Positions 1 through 8,714 of a stretch of 10,376 nucleotides of DNA are shown piece by piece. The stretch comes from an uncultured Porphyromonadaceae bacterium. Its GTDB lineage: Bacteria > Bacteroidota > Bacteroidia > Bacteroidales > Muribaculaceae. The stretch covers positions 1 to 10,376 of the forward strand of contig CAMWMW010000020.1 in the NCBI GenBank assembly GCA_947175455.1, read 5' to 3'. The notes beneath the pieces are model-generated. The model was given only the letters and a program-made list of their open reading frames with translations. It had not been told where the DNA came from and did no database searches. Numbering within the stretch: the stretch's first letter is position 1; each line of letters opens with the position of its first letter. A program made the translations under genes and the position numbers.

Positions 1-274
1 CAGCTACACCATCACTAAAAACGATAAAATATCAATAAGACCAGGAGCAAACCAATGGCCCGGAGGAGAAACCGCCGCTTTCCGCTTTTACCTGAGAAAT
101 CTGAAAATCACTACCACCACCCCTATAGCCACCGGAATCACCGGAATCGAGGCTGAAGACAACGCACCCGTGGAATACTACAACCTGCAGGGCATTCGCA
201 TCGCGGAACCTGCCGAGGGTATCTGCATAGTGCGTCAGGGGAATAAGGTTTCGAAGAAGTTTATAAGGAAATAA
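1..274 (+). CDS. C-terminal end of a secreted protein with YYNLQG-type sorting tail (5' truncated)
   Basis: The open frame runs from base 2 to the TAA at 272-274, giving the last 90 residues; the start lies outside the window. The end reads GIEAEDNAPVEYYNLQG, then about 28 residues ending GNKVSKKFIRK. This short tail (YYNLQG, a turn, a GI-C/Y-IV strand, a basic end) is common at the C termini of secreted Bacteroidales proteins and resembles the T9SS type A sorting domain; the 297-residue protein at 8787-9680 ends the same way. The visible part upstream (PGGETAAFRFYLRNLKI) looks like the last strands of a beta-sandwich domain, but I cannot name it. The next gene starts 5 bases downstream on the same strand, so the two are probably cotranscribed. 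The catalytic or binding function of the missing part is unknown. Confidence 0.8.
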   Translation, partial: SYTITKNDKISIRPGANQWPGGETAAFRFYLRNLKITTTTPIATGITGIEAEDNAPVEYYNLQGIRIAEPAEGICIVRQGNKVSKKFIRK

Positions 275-279
275 GTCTT

Positions 280-2115
280 ATGAATAAGTTTGTAATTCTA
301 ATTGCCGCGATATCGTTCGCGGCAATTTCTTACTCTCAGGATAAACTGCCTGCTCCAGCCATATCTACCGTATGGGGAGAAAGCGTGACTCCGGAGAATG
401 TGTGGTCCCAGTATCCCCGACCCATGATGACCAGACAGAACTGGAAAAATCTTAATGGAGAATGGGACTATGCCATTCTCCCGGTCGGCTCCTCCTCGCC
501 TGAAAGATATGACGGCAAGATTCTTGTTCCGTTTCCGGTGGAATCTTCTCTTTCGGGTGTAGGAAAATCCGTAGGTGACAAAAACGAACTATGGTACAGA
601 CGCACATTCACGATTCCTGCAGAATGGAAAGATTGCAATATAAACCTGAATTTCGGAGGAGTCGACTGGATGGCGGATATCTGGGTAAACGGGGTGTACA
701 TGGGAAAACACAAAGGCGCCTATTCTCCCTTTTCGCTGGATATAACGGAGGCTGTTGCCGACGGTGAGAACCGGCTTGAGGTCCGCGTTTTCGATCCTAC
801 CGACAAAGGAACGCAACCTCGCGGCAAACAGGTGGTAAATCCTGATGCCGCAAAGCCCAAAGGTATATGGTATACACCTGTTACCGGCATCTGGCAGACA
901 GTCTGGCTCGAACCGGTGCCGGTCAACAGCATAACCGCGCTTAAAATCACCCCCGATGTCGACAAGATGCGACTTTACGTAGCTGCTTCAGTAACAGGGA
1001 AGGGGGTGATAAAGGTTGAAGTTATCGACGGTGTAAATTGTGTCGCGACTGCCTCCGGCGTTGCTTCCGGTCCGGTAGAAGTGGCAATGCCTGAAGATAC
1101 AAAACTATGGAGCACAGAAGCACCCCACCTCTACGATCTGAAAATAAGCCTTATTGAAGATGGCAAGACTACGGACAGCGTGGGCAGTTATGCGGCGATG
1201 CGCAAAGTCGGTATAAAACGTGGGAAAGACAAAGTCAGAAGATTCACACTCAATGACAGCACGATTTTTCATTTCGGACCTCTTGACCAGGGATGGTGGC
1301 CCGACGGACTCTACACCCCGCCATCATACGATGCGATGATCTATGACATCGACAAAACCAAGGAGTTAGGATTCAACATGATAAGAAAACATATCAAGGT
1401 CGAGCCGCAGTTATGGTATGAATATTGCGACCGCAACGGCATACTTGTATGGCAGGATATGCCGAGCGGAGACAAAAACACGAAATGGGAAAACCACAAT
1501 TATTACAAATCTCCTGAATTTGAGAGATCGGAGGAGAGCGCGGCGCAATACCGCACGGAGTGGAATGAAATCATGGATAATCTCCACAATCATCCCTGCA
1601 TAGTCGTCTGGGTACCTTTCAATGAAGGCTGGGGGCAGTTCGACACAAAGAACGTGGCTGCATGGACAAAGTCCAAAGACCCTTCACGACTGGTAAATGC
1701 CGCAAGCGGGGGCAACTTCTTTTATGGAGCCGGAGATATTCTTGACGTTCACAACTATCCTGCTCCGCGCATATACCTTCTTGACGATGACAAAGCCAAC
1801 GTAATCGGGGAATACGGAGGTATCGGTTATCCGATAAAAGGACATCTGTGGCAACCGGACAAGAACTGGGGATATATAGAGTTCAGGTCTCCGAAAGATG
1901 TGACCGACAAATATGTGGAATATGTCGACATTCTCGACGGCATGGCAGGTATGGCATATACCGGTGCTGTCTATACACAGACCACCGATGTCGAAGGAGA
2001 AGTAAACGGTCTTCTCACCTACGACCGGAAAAAGACAAAGGTTGACGCATGCCGCGTTCGCGAAGCCAACCGCCGACTCATTGAAGCACACTCCCGAACC
2101 GGAGCAAGACGCTGA
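280..2115 (+). CDS. Exported glycoside hydrolase family 2 enzyme (beta-galactosidase/beta-glucuronidase-like)
   Basis: This is a 611-residue retaining exo-glycosidase of the GH2 type. Seen in the sequence: a signal peptide (about 1-19, cleaved near SYSQ), the GH2 N-terminal sugar-binding sandwich (about 50-212; LNGEWDY, WVNGVYMGKHKGAYSPF, GIWQTVWLEPV), an Ig-like middle domain (about 215-310) and a TIM barrel (about 320-600). The expected acid/base is E449 in VWVPFNEGWG and the expected nucleophile E511 in NVIGEYGG. There is no lipobox and no sorting tail, so a periplasmic enzyme is likely. At 611 residues it is compact beside LacZ (about 1000). It belongs to a branch with LDQGWWPDG and NMIRKHIKVEP in place of the usual RxxHxP, so the sugar specificity (beta-galactoside, beta-glucuronide, beta-mannoside or other) cannot be read from the sequence. 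The ATG at 280 follows the preceding stop by 5 bases, with AGGAAA at 267-271 as a possible weak ribosome site. Confidence 0.93.
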   Translation: MNKFVILIAAISFAAISYSQDKLPAPAISTVWGESVTPENVWSQYPRPMMTRQNWKNLNGEWDYAILPVGSSSPERYDGKILVPFPVESSLSGVGKSVGDKNELWYRRTFTIPAEWKDCNINLNFGGVDWMADIWVNGVYMGKHKGAYSPFSLDITEAVADGENRLEVRVFDPTDKGTQPRGKQVVNPDAAKPKGIWYTPVTGIWQTVWLEPVPVNSITALKITPDVDKMRLYVAASVTGKGVIKVEVIDGVNCVATASGVASGPVEVAMPEDTKLWSTEAPHLYDLKISLIEDGKTTDSVGSYAAMRKVGIKRGKDKVRRFTLNDSTIFHFGPLDQGWWPDGLYTPPSYDAMIYDIDKTKELGFNMIRKHIKVEPQLWYEYCDRNGILVWQDMPSGDKNTKWENHNYYKSPEFERSEESAAQYRTEWNEIMDNLHNHPCIVVWVPFNEGWGQFDTKNVAAWTKSKDPSRLVNAASGGNFFYGAGDILDVHNYPAPRIYLLDDDKANVIGEYGGIGYPIKGHLWQPDKNWGYIEFRSPKDVTDKYVEYVDILDGMAGMAYTGAVYTQTTDVEGEVNGLLTYDRKKTKVDACRVREANRRLIEAHSRTGARR

Positions 2116-2125
2116 TATTCCCGAA

Positions 2126-2171
2126 CAGCAGAAGACCGGCATGGGTTCTGAGTCCATGCCGGTCTTTGCTG
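2126..2171. terminator. Bidirectional stem-loop between convergent genes
   Basis: A 13-bp perfect stem (AAGACCGGCATGG at 2132-2144 with its complement at 2154-2166) closes a 9-base loop. It is extended by five more pairs (CAGCA 2126-2130 with TGCTG 2167-2171) past one bulged G at 2131. It starts 10 bases after the GH2 stop and lies 52 bases beyond the stop of the facing gene, the right place for a shared terminator. No long T-run follows on either strand, so it may act as a barrier or 3'-end stabiliser rather than as a textbook intrinsic terminator. Confidence 0.75.
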
Positions 2172-2223
2172 TCATATCCACGGTCAACAAGAGTGGAGAT
2201 CTCCTCTGTTTCAGGAACGTCCT

Positions 2224-4227
2224 TTATCGGTTTATCTCATAGTATTCGAGATATTTCATGCCTATGTCCGGAGTGTCTGTGGTAATCATGTCAACGCCTT
2301 TGTTTATCCAATCCCCTATTTCTTCGTTGGAGCTTATTGTCCAGACGTTCACAATCAGTCCGAGTTTATGGGCATCATCTATGAATGTAGGATTATTCTG
2401 AAGGATGGTAGACTTATAGTCGATTGATATGTTGCCATCCTTACAGAGCTGCGCGGGTGTGCGCACCAGAGAGGGATTGTCGCAGAGATACTGCACCATA
2501 TAAGCGGGATACTCGGAGGCAAGCGCCTTGCATGTTGCATAGTCGAACGCTATGTATTCCGCCATATCTTCCAGCGCCGCCGCTTTCACAGCTTCCACCG
2601 CCGCCTTTGCCGCCTCTATGGTACGGGACTCGCTCGAATGGGTCTTGATTTCCACAATCAGCCTGCAGCCGTCGCTTTTCTTTAGAATATCAAGGTAATC
2701 GGCAAAGGTGGGTATGGTCTCTCCGTTCGACAAGGTCTTGTCTTTGACATCATCATAACGGGAGTCCTGGATTGTCACTCCGTCTATAGACGGGTCATGG
2801 TTTATTACAAGAACATTATCTTTGGTAAACCACACGTCTGTCTCGGCTCCATAAGCTTTCAACTCTATGGCATTGCGCAGTGCCTCCCGCGAGTTTTTCG
2901 CCGCGCCATCCTTCGACCAGTAACCGCGATGGGCTATGATCTGAGATTTATTACCGAACTTCCGGACTTTAAGAAAGGCTACCGACCCGAGTTTCTGTCT
3001 GCGGTCTCCACGCCGCAGTGTGACGTTGAATGTACCGCTTTTGGCATCATCGGGGAGCACAACATCCGCACGACCGGCATTCCTTACGATCACCGGTATT
3101 TCCCATAATGTCGAGCCACTCTCGAATTCAATGACATCATCTGCCTCGAATCCCTCTCCATATACAGGATAAACGGCATTTCCCTTTACCTGGACGTTCT
3201 CTAATAAAGTGACGTTCTCTACGAGCGGTCTGGTGGTATCCACAAATCTGTCTACAGCCTGATACAGGCGAACCGCCTGTTCTTCAGTCAGGGCATCATC
3301 GTAAATTCTTGCAAGAACGATAGTTCCGTTCACACCATTCTGCACACCGGTGTATTTTGAATCGGTGACAGGACACGCATCACCCCCGATGCAGAATTTA
3401 GTGGCTCCGGTCTTGGGTGCTATATAATTATCACCGCTTATGTCAATTTCATTCTTAAGACGTCCGTTTACATATATTCTCGCTTTCTTCGTTTCCTTGT
3501 CCCACACTCCTACGATGTGATAATAAGCGTTCGGTTCGGGAACCACATCACTGTCCGCCCATTGCCAGGAGCTGGTATTTGAAGTCGAGACATTGGGCAG
3601 GAATGTCAGGGAATTCAGAGCATTGTGTCCGCTCCACCCCGCTTTGACCATTATACCGGTGCCTCCGCCTTCATGCGATGCAAAAACCTTCGCCTCCACA
3701 TTCGGGATAGAACCTGTGTATTCGGGCATGAACATCACCTCAAGCGTATGCCCGTCGGCAAGAGCATCCTGAAACCTCTTGTTGTCTGTGTAGTCTATGC
3801 GGTAGAAATTCTCCGCCACATTGCTGTTGCCCCAGTTGTTGCCTGAGAGTCTGGCGACATGACGATTGAAGAGGTCGCTCCATTCTGTGGTAGCGTTTCC
3901 ACCACGTTCCACAGGGAATTTCATCGGAGACACATCCTCCGCCGTACCGTCTGCCTTAAATACGACATTCAGCAGATCCGCTTTCGGCATAGGAGACAGA
4001 AAAGTGATCGAGTCGATGTCGGAGGCTGTGAATGTATATACTGTCTTCCCCTCCGCATCAAGCGCATTCAGACTTTTGTCTGCATTCATGACTATGCGTT
4101 CTGCGTTTTGTGCGGGAAGTCTATGCACCACTTCTCCGTTTTTATGAAAATAAAGATAATTGGATGCATTCACGCATAATGCCGCCGCGCTCATCACAAG
4201 CATTGAAATTACAGTCAGTCTTTTCAT
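2224..4227 (-). CDS. Secreted LamG-containing glycerophosphodiester phosphodiesterase (GDPD)
   Basis: This is a 667-residue enzyme expected to hydrolyse glycerophosphodiesters to glycerol phosphate plus an alcohol. Order of parts: signal peptide (1-21), a small domain ending in DIDSITF (about 24-78) that is common in Bacteroidales secreted proteins, a LamG/concanavalin-like sandwich (about 112-325; WDKETKKARIYVNGR, then ARIYDDALTEEQ), an IPT/TIG-like Ig domain (about 333-421; VYGEGFEADD), and the GDPD barrel (about 428-660). All five expected catalytic and metal residues are visible: H433 in AHRG, E462 and D464 in ETDVW, H477 in NHD, and E526 in VEIK. The usual PENT motif reads AKNS, which I recall as normal for Bacteroidota members. 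Unlike the other operon products it has no sorting-type tail. It is the last gene of the operon, and its ATG overlaps the upstream stop in ATGA, so translational coupling is likely. The substrate (phospholipid headgroup, teichoic acid or phosphoglycerol-decorated glycan) is not shown. Confidence 0.92.
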   Translation of the reverse strand: MKRLTVISMLVMSAAALCVNASNYLYFHKNGEVVHRLPAQNAERIVMNADKSLNALDAEGKTVYTFTASDIDSITFLSPMPKADLLNVVFKADGTAEDVSPMKFPVERGGNATTEWSDLFNRHVARLSGNNWGNSNVAENFYRIDYTDNKRFQDALADGHTLEVMFMPEYTGSIPNVEAKVFASHEGGGTGIMVKAGWSGHNALNSLTFLPNVSTSNTSSWQWADSDVVPEPNAYYHIVGVWDKETKKARIYVNGRLKNEIDISGDNYIAPKTGATKFCIGGDACPVTDSKYTGVQNGVNGTIVLARIYDDALTEEQAVRLYQAVDRFVDTTRPLVENVTLLENVQVKGNAVYPVYGEGFEADDVIEFESGSTLWEIPVIVRNAGRADVVLPDDAKSGTFNVTLRRGDRRQKLGSVAFLKVRKFGNKSQIIAHRGYWSKDGAAKNSREALRNAIELKAYGAETDVWFTKDNVLVINHDPSIDGVTIQDSRYDDVKDKTLSNGETIPTFADYLDILKKSDGCRLIVEIKTHSSESRTIEAAKAAVEAVKAAALEDMAEYIAFDYATCKALASEYPAYMVQYLCDNPSLVRTPAQLCKDGNISIDYKSTILQNNPTFIDDAHKLGLIVNVWTISSNEEIGDWINKGVDMITTDTPDIGMKYLEYYEINR

Positions 4228-4709
4228 GGTTTTCTTATGATTTTATACGTTCTTGTGATTCCGCCGGTTTCAACCGTCACTATATTCAGTCCGGGAGTGT
4301 TTACCGTCACTGTCGCCGAGCAAGAGGCAGGCGCACAACGATTTGTCATTGCTCCAAGCACATCATAGACACGGATTTCCGTTATTTCGGATTCACTTGT
4401 CACAGTGAACTCATCTCCGAAAAATACCGTTGTGATTTCTTCTGTCTTTTCAATAGATGCGATTCCGCTTGACTCCTCCGGTCTGAACGTGAGATAACCG
4501 AACCTCGAAATATCGATATCGACATCCTCACCCTTCTCCAGCACCAGCACTATTCTGCCGGATTTGTCATATTCAATACGGCTGACCTCCTTTGCGCCAC
4601 CGATTGACACGCCATCAGGAGAATATGCATACACATCTTTTGCAGTCGAATGCTGAGCCGTGAGCAATCCGACTACTGCAAGCATATATATCAATATGTT
4701 ATTTCTCAT
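4224..4709 (-). CDS. Small secreted protein with sorting-type C-terminal tail, function unknown
   Basis: 161 residues. A signal peptide (about 1-23, ending HSTA) is followed by a small beta domain (about 26-76; DVYAYSPDGV, then ISRFGYLTF). This has the same layout as the N-terminal domain of the neighbouring GDPD, where LYFHKNGEVV is followed by DIDSITF, though identity is low. The rest (about 82-161) looks like a T9SS type A sorting domain: a strand pair around FTVTSES, IRVYDVLGA, a GLNIVTVE strand and a basic end (YKIIRKP). Nothing lies between the small domain and the tail, so no enzyme domain is present. It starts 1 base after the stop of the SusE/F-like gene and overlaps the GDPD start by 4 bases (ATGA). 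This tight packing supports a real gene whose product works with its neighbours. No specific function can be assigned. Confidence 0.85.
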   Translation of the reverse strand: MRNNILIYMLAVVGLLTAQHSTAKDVYAYSPDGVSIGGAKEVSRIEYDKSGRIVLVLEKGEDVDIDISRFGYLTFRPEESSGIASIEKTEEITTVFFGDEFTVTSESEITEIRVYDVLGAMTNRCAPASCSATVTVNTPGLNIVTVETGGITRTYKIIRKP

Positions 4710-4710
4710 A

Positions 4711-6099
4711 TCAGATCTTCACTTTATAAGTTTTGTTTATTGTCTTGCCTCTGAGAGAGACAAGATAGATTCCCTCCGACAGCCCTTCGGCAACCACTCC
4801 TACGGTAATATTGTTCCGTCTTTCCACTGTTATTCCGGAATAGTCACAGACTCTCACATCAAGAGGTTCCGGAGAAAACAACAGTTCAACGCAGCTGTTT
4901 CCACAGACCAGCCTGACCTCGTCAGTATCCGCTGATTCCACACCTGCCGTGCCCATTGTCTCATAAGACATATCCGGCGCGGTCGATGAAAGATATTCCG
5001 TAGTAAGCGTTTCAGTTCTGGTATTGGCGGTAATTCTGTAATAACCGTCTCTTGTTATGCGCCATTTGGTGTCACCTCCGTCGGTAGTGCGTATATAGGT
5101 TGTGCCTTCAGCCTCCGTATCACCTATATAGGGATGATAGGTCTCGTCAGTCCAGCTCTTCTCGGTAAGAATCTTGAATCTGTCAGGCTCGGTGTTGCCT
5201 TTCCAACCGATTCTGAGTTCTCCCTCCCATACCAGTTCTTCTGGATTTTCCGGATTTGGGAAAAAACAATTGTTGCTGCCGTCATCATAATTCCAGGACA
5301 TCTCACAGCAACCACCCACGATATACAGATATTTACGCGGCTGATACTTACGACCTGAATAATTATTGTCGGCACACGAAATATAAATCACATAATCTCC
5401 CGGAACCGTAACGCTCCATCCTCGCGCATCTGAATCAGATGTAACGCCCAGCGTTGAACTGTATCCTTTGCCAAAAGACAAATCGACATCCTCAAACACC
5501 GGTATGAAATATCTTGTTTTCTCACCCCTTACAGGTGTATCCATAAGAATCACGTTCCCTGCCTTGCACGCCAGAGACTGCTTGAATTCAAAATCCTCGA
5601 TCCTTGTGAGCTCAATCACTTTGTCATCGAGCGCAGAGCCTGTGGCATAATACTTTTGCGGATAATCCACAGCCTCACCGGCTTTCTTCAGACAAACACT
5701 CATGCTCATAAGGTCTACAGTCAGATTGTACTCACCTGTCTCAAGAACAATGAATTTATTGTCGAGCATGTCCGGAAGAGCCTTATTGGCGTAGAAATCG
5801 AGATGATGAATCTCTCCCTCCTTAAGAATCTCGTCTTTTGAAGTCGCGACAATATGCTTGTTCCATCCGTCATTTGAATTCATAAATTTGAACTGCTCGC
5901 CACCTTTGAGTGTTCCGGTCCATGTAAACACACCGTAGCCGATCTTACTCATCGGAGTGGCGTTGTAATCCCATCCGCCTTTGACGGCGGGACCCACTAT
6001 GTTCACACGCGTATATTCTATGGAGTTGGACATGCCGGCAAACGCCGACAGGCTGAAAACTAAAGCTGCCAGCAATGATATCACTTTGTTCATGGTCAT
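4711..6099 (-). CDS. Secreted SusE/SusF-like carbohydrate-binding protein (three domains)
   Basis: 462 residues, expected to bind glycan at the cell surface. The signal peptide (about 1-21, ending AFA) has no cysteine, so this is not a lipoprotein, unlike SusE and SusF themselves. Three SusE/F-type beta-sandwich segments can be outlined: about 28-140 (VNIVGPAVKGGWD, FTWTGTLKGGEQFKF), about 145-245 (less typical), and about 255-370 (LYIVGG, LVWEGELRIGWKG, WRITRDGYYRI). A T9SS type A-like tail occupies about 385-462 (VRVCDYSGI, LSEGIYLVSL, NKTYKVKI). The third segment resembles the second domain of the 297-residue protein: GGDTKWRITRDGYYRI against NGDRKWQIPEDGRYNI. The ATG at 6099 is 3 bases after the GH31 stop; a second ATG at 6093 (MNKV) is an equally good start, and no Shine-Dalgarno decides. 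Aromatic residues in each sandwich fit sugar stacking, but the ligand is unknown. Confidence 0.85.
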   Translation of the reverse strand: MTMNKVISLLAALVFSLSAFAGMSNSIEYTRVNIVGPAVKGGWDYNATPMSKIGYGVFTWTGTLKGGEQFKFMNSNDGWNKHIVATSKDEILKEGEIHHLDFYANKALPDMLDNKFIVLETGEYNLTVDLMSMSVCLKKAGEAVDYPQKYYATGSALDDKVIELTRIEDFEFKQSLACKAGNVILMDTPVRGEKTRYFIPVFEDVDLSFGKGYSSTLGVTSDSDARGWSVTVPGDYVIYISCADNNYSGRKYQPRKYLYIVGGCCEMSWNYDDGSNNCFFPNPENPEELVWEGELRIGWKGNTEPDRFKILTEKSWTDETYHPYIGDTEAEGTTYIRTTDGGDTKWRITRDGYYRITANTRTETLTTEYLSSTAPDMSYETMGTAGVESADTDEVRLVCGNSCVELLFSPEPLDVRVCDYSGITVERRNNITVGVVAEGLSEGIYLVSLRGKTINKTYKVKI

Positions 6100-6102
6100 A
6101 TT

Positions 6103-8697
6103 CTATTTGAAAATCTTTTCGATTGCTACCTGACTGTCGGCAGTTATCTTGCAGACATACAGCCGGGGAGAAGAAAGCATTGACAATTTTTCCGAGAAAC
6201 CGGAGACGTTATGATATTTCTGACTGAGACACTCAATTCCGGTCAGATCGAACATCGCAAGCTCTACATTCTTTCTGGTCTGCCCGAATTCCGCCGTCAA
6301 CGTATCCGATGCCTTGTCGTAGAAGACTCTCGGAGAAGACATGGTGACATCCGTAACCCCGGATGCAGATTCCCGAATCTCCACTGTGACGGCAGATGAG
6401 CACAAACCTTCGGGAATCTCGACTACCGCGCACTTATTCTCGGCGATATAGCTGAATCGGGAAGAGGGACTTCCGTTTACCGAAACCGCTTCCGGTGTTC
6501 CCACATTGAAGACTCTGAGAGTATATGAGCGGGACTCAGGCAGTCCGTCGGCAACACCGGCACGGGGATATATTGTATATACATGGGTATTTCCATCCGA
6601 TGTCTGTGTGAATGAAGTTGTGGCAAACGCCGTGTCATAATCATTGTTGTCTCCGGCATCCTCATAAAGACTGCCTTTCCCCTCTTTGCCGGCGACTGCA
6701 TCAAGTATCATATGTCCAGGACGTTCGGTCACGTTTTTGACCGAAGCCGGATTAAGCGGAACAATTGAACCCTGTCTGTAGAAATAGGGAATATCGGTAG
6801 ATGAGAAATTCATCGTCATCGTGCACGGTCCCTCTATCAGCTGGTTTGTAGCCACACTCCACCAGTTTCCTTCGGGAAACCAGATTGTTTTCGTGCTTAC
6901 ACCATTTTGGGATGCTTCCGTCACTGGTGCCACAAGAATATCATTTCCGAAGAAGTATTCTCCGTCGAATGAATAAGCCTCTTCAATGTCAGGATACTCA
7001 TAATAGAGAGGACGACACATGGAGATACCAGTGTCATATGCCTCACGTGCCATAGTATAGATATACGGAAACAATGTGTATCTGAGTCTGACAGCATCAA
7101 GCATGTCCGGGAAATTGGGGAATTTCCACAAACGGCGCTCTATGCGGGAATCATTGGTGGCATGTGTTCTGAATATCGGAGTAAACACACCGAACTGAAC
7201 CCATCTGAGTACAAGTTCCGGGTCATTGACCGTCTTTTCATCTGTAAAGGCATGACCGCCGAGGTCATGACCCCAATAGCCATAACCTACATTCGATGCG
7301 GTAGAGGTGAAATAGGGCTGGAACGCGAGTGTCGGAAAATTGATAAGCGCGTCACCGGAGAATCCGATCTGATAGCGGTGACTCCCGAGACCTCCCCAGC
7401 GATGGAATATCACAGGGCGACGGTCAGGGCGGTTGGCTGCCATATCATTGTAAAAGACATGGTTGCACCAGAATGTCTGTCCAAGACCGCTTGTATAGGG
7501 ACTTGTAAGATGCTGCTGCCAGTCAAGCCACCAGAAGTCGACACCCTCTCCCTCATGCTCTCTGATTACAGTGCTGAAAAAAGAATCGGTGAAGTCGGGG
7601 TAATCAAGATACCAGGGTATGACTTTACCTCCGGATCCGTTGACATCATATTTTCCACGGAGAAACTCATTCATTGCTGTAAAAAATTCAGGCGATTCCT
7701 GACTGCTCACACCATCGGCAGGATGAAGATTGAGAGCTACCTTGAAATTGCGGTCATGCATTTCTTTCAAAAGACCTTTGGGATCGGGAATCAGATTTGT
7801 GTTCCACGACCAGCCTGTCCAGCCTCCTCGACCTCCCGACATACTTCCTTCGCTGCCGTTCCAGTGCCAGTCCATGTCAAGAATCATCACATCGGTCGGG
7901 ATATTGTTGGATGAGAGGTCGTTCATTATCTCACGATAGTCATCTGCCGAATATGAAGAATATTTGCTATACCAATAACCGAACACATATGAAGGCGGCA
8001 ACGGAATCTTGCCGGCAATCTGCGTATAGTCAGACAACGCCTTCTTATAGTTACTGCCATAACCCAGGAAATAGACATCAAGCGCATGAGGGTCTTTCCG
8101 CTCTGCCCACCAGTCATAGCCGAGTTCAGCCTCAGGCTCGAATGCGAACGAACGGCTGCCGTCACTTCTTGACGAAGTCCAGGAATCCTCTATCACCGCC
8201 CATCCGGAACGGGAAATGAGGCCATCCTCCATTTCAGACCGCTTGTTCTGTCCGTTGCTGCCGTCAAGTGTACGACAGGTTCCCTTCAGGTTAAGTGGAT
8301 CTGGTTTTCCCGGATACCATAAAACCTCCCGTCCGTTATGATTCAGCGTGATTGAAAGATTTGAAGACGAAGGTGGAAGAGTACGTGGATTCGTTCCCTT
8401 GCGATATTTCATCTTCAGTTTGTCTGTCTCTATATAAAGAAATGTCGCATCTTCCGATTTTGAGTAATGAGGCACAGCGAGATTACGGTTTACAACCGTG
8501 AATGTGGCTCTGTCTTCAAAAATGCCATTGTCGCTGTATTCGATTCTTATCATTTCCGGTGTCAGGACCGTAAACCTCGCCTTGCCGCTTGTAACCACAG
8601 CATCGGGATTGGCTTGCGGATTATTCTCACCCCATAATGTCAAAGTCCCTGTAAAGACCAGCGACAGAACAGTAAATAAAAGTGTTTTGATTCTCAT
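6103..8697 (-). CDS. Secreted glycoside hydrolase family 31 alpha-glycosidase
   Basis: An 864-residue retaining alpha-glycosidase. Parts: signal peptide (about 1-23), an N-terminal galactose-mutarotase-like sandwich (about 30-230), the barrel (about 231-560), proximal and distal C-terminal sandwiches, a DUF5110-like segment (about 660-735; GSLYEDAGDNNDYD) and a T9SS type A-like tail (about 783-864; VELAMFDLTGI, SPRLYVCKI, EKIFK). The nucleophile is expected at D392 in DFWWLDWQQ and the acid/base at D449 in HRYQIGFSGD; GHDLGGH (476-482) and LDMDWHW (273-279) are further GH31 marks. The nucleophile motif is not the WxDMNE of ordinary alpha-glucosidases, so substrates other than alpha-glucosides (alpha-galactoside, alpha-N-acetylgalactosaminide or others known in GH31) are possible. 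It follows the first SusE/F-like gene after 89 bases with an inverted repeat and no recognisable promoter, and is 3 bases from the next gene, so it is probably cotranscribed. Confidence 0.95.
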   Translation of the reverse strand: MRIKTLLFTVLSLVFTGTLTLWGENNPQANPDAVVTSGKARFTVLTPEMIRIEYSDNGIFEDRATFTVVNRNLAVPHYSKSEDATFLYIETDKLKMKYRKGTNPRTLPPSSSNLSITLNHNGREVLWYPGKPDPLNLKGTCRTLDGSNGQNKRSEMEDGLISRSGWAVIEDSWTSSRSDGSRSFAFEPEAELGYDWWAERKDPHALDVYFLGYGSNYKKALSDYTQIAGKIPLPPSYVFGYWYSKYSSYSADDYREIMNDLSSNNIPTDVMILDMDWHWNGSEGSMSGGRGGWTGWSWNTNLIPDPKGLLKEMHDRNFKVALNLHPADGVSSQESPEFFTAMNEFLRGKYDVNGSGGKVIPWYLDYPDFTDSFFSTVIREHEGEGVDFWWLDWQQHLTSPYTSGLGQTFWCNHVFYNDMAANRPDRRPVIFHRWGGLGSHRYQIGFSGDALINFPTLAFQPYFTSTASNVGYGYWGHDLGGHAFTDEKTVNDPELVLRWVQFGVFTPIFRTHATNDSRIERRLWKFPNFPDMLDAVRLRYTLFPYIYTMAREAYDTGISMCRPLYYEYPDIEEAYSFDGEYFFGNDILVAPVTEASQNGVSTKTIWFPEGNWWSVATNQLIEGPCTMTMNFSSTDIPYFYRQGSIVPLNPASVKNVTERPGHMILDAVAGKEGKGSLYEDAGDNNDYDTAFATTSFTQTSDGNTHVYTIYPRAGVADGLPESRSYTLRVFNVGTPEAVSVNGSPSSRFSYIAENKCAVVEIPEGLCSSAVTVEIRESASGVTDVTMSSPRVFYDKASDTLTAEFGQTRKNVELAMFDLTGIECLSQKYHNVSGFSEKLSMLSSPRLYVCKITADSQVAIEKIFK

Positions 8698-8714
8698 GAT
8701 ATGTCAATATGCAC

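Noticed and set aside
1684..2190. A 168-codon open frame on the minus strand overlapping the GH2 gene end
   Set aside because: It lies antisense to a clear GH2 coding region that includes the catalytic E511 codon, it runs through the terminator stem, and its protein shows no family features.
7162..7914. A 250-codon open frame on the plus strand inside the GH31 gene
   Set aside because: It is antisense to the conserved GH31 catalytic barrel; its translation is rich in Cys, Arg and Ile with no recognisable domain, as expected of a shadow frame.
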